NCBI GenBank assembly: GCA_946613735.1
Contig: CAMOFS010000066.1
Span: 1-7,469, forward strand
DNA: 7,469 nt
Direction: 5' to 3'
Source of the DNA: an uncultured Lachnospiraceae bacterium
GTDB lineage: Bacteria > Bacillota_A > Clostridia > Lachnospirales > Lachnospiraceae
Below are positions 5,270 through 7,469 of the stretch, in pieces (the stretch's first letter is position 1; each line of letters starts with the position of its first letter). A program made the position numbers and the translations under genes. The notes under the pieces are model-generated. The model worked only from the letters and a program-made list of their open reading frames with translations, did not search any database and was not told where the DNA came from.

Positions 5270-7457
5270 TCTTTATCATGTCCACAAAGACCTCCGGATC
5301 TCCCACCAGTACCACGCAGCTTTTTGCCCTGGTAATGGCTGTATAGATGAGATTCCTGTTCATAAGGGCTCTGGCACCCGGCAAAAGCGGGATCACCACC
5401 GCGGGATACTCGCTGCCCTGGGACTTGTGGATGGTCACCGCATAGGCATGCTCCAGCTCATCCACGCTCTTAAAGGGATACACCACTTTTTTTGCATCCT
5501 CGTACTCCACCGTAAGCCTCTGGCCCTCATTATCCACCCTTTTTATTGTCCCTATATCACCATTGAAGACCCCTGTGCCGGAATCCACTACTATGCCGTA
5601 TCTGCCTGTGATCTCCCACTCCAGCTGATAGTCGTTTTTGATCTGCATCACCTTGTCGCCCTCGCGGAAGATGACCTCACCGTAGGTGTACTCCTCCTTG
5701 TCACGGGACGCGGGGTTTAGGTGGGCCTGCATGATCTCATTGAGCCTGCCCACTCCCACCAGCCCCTTTCTCGTAGGGGTAAGCACCTGGATATCATAGG
5801 GTCTGGCCTTCACATAGGGTGGCAGCTTTTTTTCCACCAGCTCCTTTACCACGCCGATGATGTGGTCGGCGTTATTTCTCTTTATGATGAAAAATTCCTT
5901 TGAGTCGTTATCAAGCCTGGGCACCTCACCATTCTGCACCTGGTGGGCAGCCAGCACGATATCGCTTAAGTCCTTTTGCCTGAAGATCTTTTTTAGGGTA
6001 ATGGTGGAAAAAGCTCCGGATCTTATCATGTCGGAAAGCACGTTGCCGGGTCCCACACTGGGAAGCTGGTTCTCATCCCCCACCATGATAAGCCTCATGC
6101 CCTCAGGTATGGCCTTTAAGAGGGCGTACATAAGGGAGATATCCACCATGGACATCTCGTCTATGATGATAACATCCGCCTCTAAGGGATTGTCCTCGTT
6201 GCGGTCAAACATGCTCCTGTTGACAGTCGTGGATTCACCATCCTCCATGGCTCCGGCATGGACCTCCAAAAGCCTGTGGATGGTGCGGGCCGGCCTGCCT
6301 GTAGCCTCCGACATCCGCTTTGCAGCCCGTCCCGTGGGCGCCGCCAGATCCACTGACAGTCCCCGGCTTTCAAAGAACCTTATCATGGCACGAATGGTGG
6401 TGGTCTTTCCTGTGCCGGGTCCGCCCGTCAGTATGCTGACCCCGTTTTTAGCTGCGCATACCACCGCATCCCGCTGGACCTCGTCAAGGGTGATATCCTC
6501 CTCGGCCTCTACCTCCGATATCACCGCATCCACTATGGAGGGAGAGATGTCAAAGGGAACAGACAGTCCCAAAAGAATGCCTGCTGCCCTGTCCTCCATA
6601 CGGTAAAAGGACGCCAGGTATACAAAGCCGTCCTTTTCTATAAGCTTACCCTCTACCAGGAGGTCCCTGATGCCGCTTTCCACATCCTCCTCGGAGACAA
6701 AAAGCAGCATTTTTGACTCGTATTTAAGCTCATCCATGGGCAGGCAGGTGTGTCCCTGTCCGCAGGCCTCGGAAAGGGCATAGAGTATCCCGCAGCCCAC
6801 ACGGTATTTGGAGTCGGCACTGATACCCACCTTTGTGGCTATATCATCCGCCGTGCGAAAGCCCACTCTGGGTATATCCTCAGCCATCCTGTATGGATTG
6901 TCACGGATGACCTCGTAGGTCTTAGGGCCGTACTCCTGATATATCCTAAGGGCCAGGTTCATACTGATACCGTACTGTCCCAAAAAGATCATGGCATCTC
7001 TGAGATCCCTCTTTTCATTGACCTGGTCTGATATGCTCCTGGCCATCTTATCCGAGATCCCCTTTACCTCCACAAGCCTCTCCGGCTCCTGCTCTATTAT
7101 GCGCAGGGTATCTGCCTTGAATTTTTTTACTATCCTTGCCGCCAGTGCCTCGCCTATGCCCTTTACCGCTCCGGAGCCCAGATACCTCTTGATAGCCTCC
7201 TCGCCCTTGGGGATGATCTCCTCATAGGTCTTCATGAGAAACTGTTTGCCGTAGCTTTTATGCTCCACAAAATCGCCGGTCATGCTCACTGACTCGCCGG
7301 CGGCTATAGACGGAAAAATACCGGTGCAGGTGATCTCATCTGCACCGGATAAATCCTCATCCTCCACTGTCCCCTCGGGGATCAGAACCAGGACACTGTA
7401 TGCGTTTTCGGGATTACGGTAGATGATGTGGTCTACGAATCCTGAGAGTTCTGACAT
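5211..7457 (-). CDS. recD2: RecD2 (YrrC-type) SF1B ATP-dependent DNA helicase
   Basis: A 5'-3' DNA helicase of 748 residues (Deinococcus RecD2 about 715, B. subtilis YrrC about 798). It acts in DNA repair and replication-fork restart in bacteria where RecD2 is not part of RecBCD. Order of parts: N-terminal OB-like region (about 1-80); helix-hairpin-helix repeats (VKGIGEALAARI at 98-109, VKGISDKMARSI at 131-142) continuing to about 240; Q motif region near Q328; Walker A GGPGTGKTTT at 345-354 (K351); motif Ia APTGRAAKRM at 373-382; Walker B IIDEMSM at 431-437; motif III GDENQLPSVGPG at 460-471; motif IV IFRQ at 491-494; SH3-like insert about 595-655; motif V TIHKSQGSEYP at 675-685; motif VI YTAITRAK at 705-712. 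All are intact. The Shine-Dalgarno ACGGAG (7464-7469) sits 6 nt before the ATG at 7457. The final 18 codons overlap the lipoprotein gene. Confidence 0.97.
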   Translation of the reverse strand: MSELSGFVDHIIYRNPENAYSVLVLIPEGTVEDEDLSGADEITCTGIFPSIAAGESVSMTGDFVEHKSYGKQFLMKTYEEIIPKGEEAIKRYLGSGAVKGIGEALAARIVKKFKADTLRIIEQEPERLVEVKGISDKMARSISDQVNEKRDLRDAMIFLGQYGISMNLALRIYQEYGPKTYEVIRDNPYRMAEDIPRVGFRTADDIATKVGISADSKYRVGCGILYALSEACGQGHTCLPMDELKYESKMLLFVSEEDVESGIRDLLVEGKLIEKDGFVYLASFYRMEDRAAGILLGLSVPFDISPSIVDAVISEVEAEEDITLDEVQRDAVVCAAKNGVSILTGGPGTGKTTTIRAMIRFFESRGLSVDLAAPTGRAAKRMSEATGRPARTIHRLLEVHAGAMEDGESTTVNRSMFDRNEDNPLEADVIIIDEMSMVDISLMYALLKAIPEGMRLIMVGDENQLPSVGPGNVLSDMIRSGAFSTITLKKIFRQKDLSDIVLAAHQVQNGEVPRLDNDSKEFFIIKRNNADHIIGVVKELVEKKLPPYVKARPYDIQVLTPTRKGLVGVGRLNEIMQAHLNPASRDKEEYTYGEVIFREGDKVMQIKNDYQLEWEITGRYGIVVDSGTGVFNGDIGTIKRVDNEGQRLTVEYEDAKKVVYPFKSVDELEHAYAVTIHKSQGSEYPAVVIPLLPGARALMNRNLIYTAITRAKSCVVLVGDPEVFVDMIKTTDQRKRYSGLLDRINERT

Positions 7458-7463
7458 ATGCTA

Positions 7464-7469
7464 CTCCGT
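7464..7469 (-). promoter_or_regulatory. Shine-Dalgarno of recD2 at the window edge
   Basis: The minus strand reads ACGGAG, 6 nt before the ATG at 7457. This shows the gene start is complete in the window. The promoter would lie beyond the right edge. Confidence 0.7.

Noticed and set aside
5857..6606. Long plus-strand open frame of 249 codons opposite recD2
   Set aside because: It has Ser/Ala/Pro-rich composition, no recognisable domain and no ribosome site, and lies fully antisense to conserved helicase motifs. It is a shadow of recD2.
5211..7457. RecD subunit of a RecBCD complex
   Set aside because: The N-terminal OB and helix-hairpin-helix region and the absence of recB or recC neighbours fit the stand-alone RecD2/YrrC type.

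Overview
The window looks like a chromosomal housekeeping segment from a mid-GC Firmicute. A Lachnospiraceae-type clostridium is my best guess, inferred from protein style: RecD2 without RecBC, a FakB/DegV-like protein, a TrpX-like lipoprotein and purine-rich ribosome-binding sites. No rRNA or tRNA gene is present to settle this. I see no phage, transposase, toxin-antitoxin or defence genes.

Layout. Positions 1-72 hold a degenerate copy of an intergenic repeat that runs into the stop codon of yfbR. Five genes on the minus strand, in transcription order from 4146 down to 69, look like one operon: a DegV-family lipid-binding protein, folC, a J-domain protein, a Cof-type HAD phosphatase and yfbR. 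The first four are packed very tightly (1-bp gap, 23-bp overlap, 16-bp gap). The fifth, yfbR, is separated by 172 bp filled by a 22-bp tandem repeat. A 103-bp divergent intergenic region (4147-4249) carries a good sigma-A promoter for a plus-strand ABC-type substrate-binding lipoprotein (4250-5269). That gene converges on, and overlaps by 59 bp, a minus-strand recD2 helicase gene (5211-7457), whose start and Shine-Dalgarno lie at the right edge.

Functions. The operon mixes folate polyglutamylation (FolC), clearance of deoxynucleoside monophosphates (YfbR), a probable sugar-phosphate or nucleotide-type phosphatase (HAD), fatty-acid binding (DegV) and a co-chaperone. FolC and YfbR both touch thymidylate and nucleotide metabolism, but the set reads as a general growth operon rather than one pathway. 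RecD2 is a DNA-repair helicase and appears to be its own transcription unit.

The part least explained by ordinary annotation is the repeat family around yfbR. Two 21-bp elements (2-22 and 687-707) fold on the minus strand into the same hairpin with compensatory stem changes. The hairpin has tandem G.A mismatches and a GC-GNA-GC tip, a sequence class known to form exceptionally stable DNA mini-hairpins. A truncated form of the element has been amplified into six exact 22-bp units. No clearly new multi-gene system is visible.
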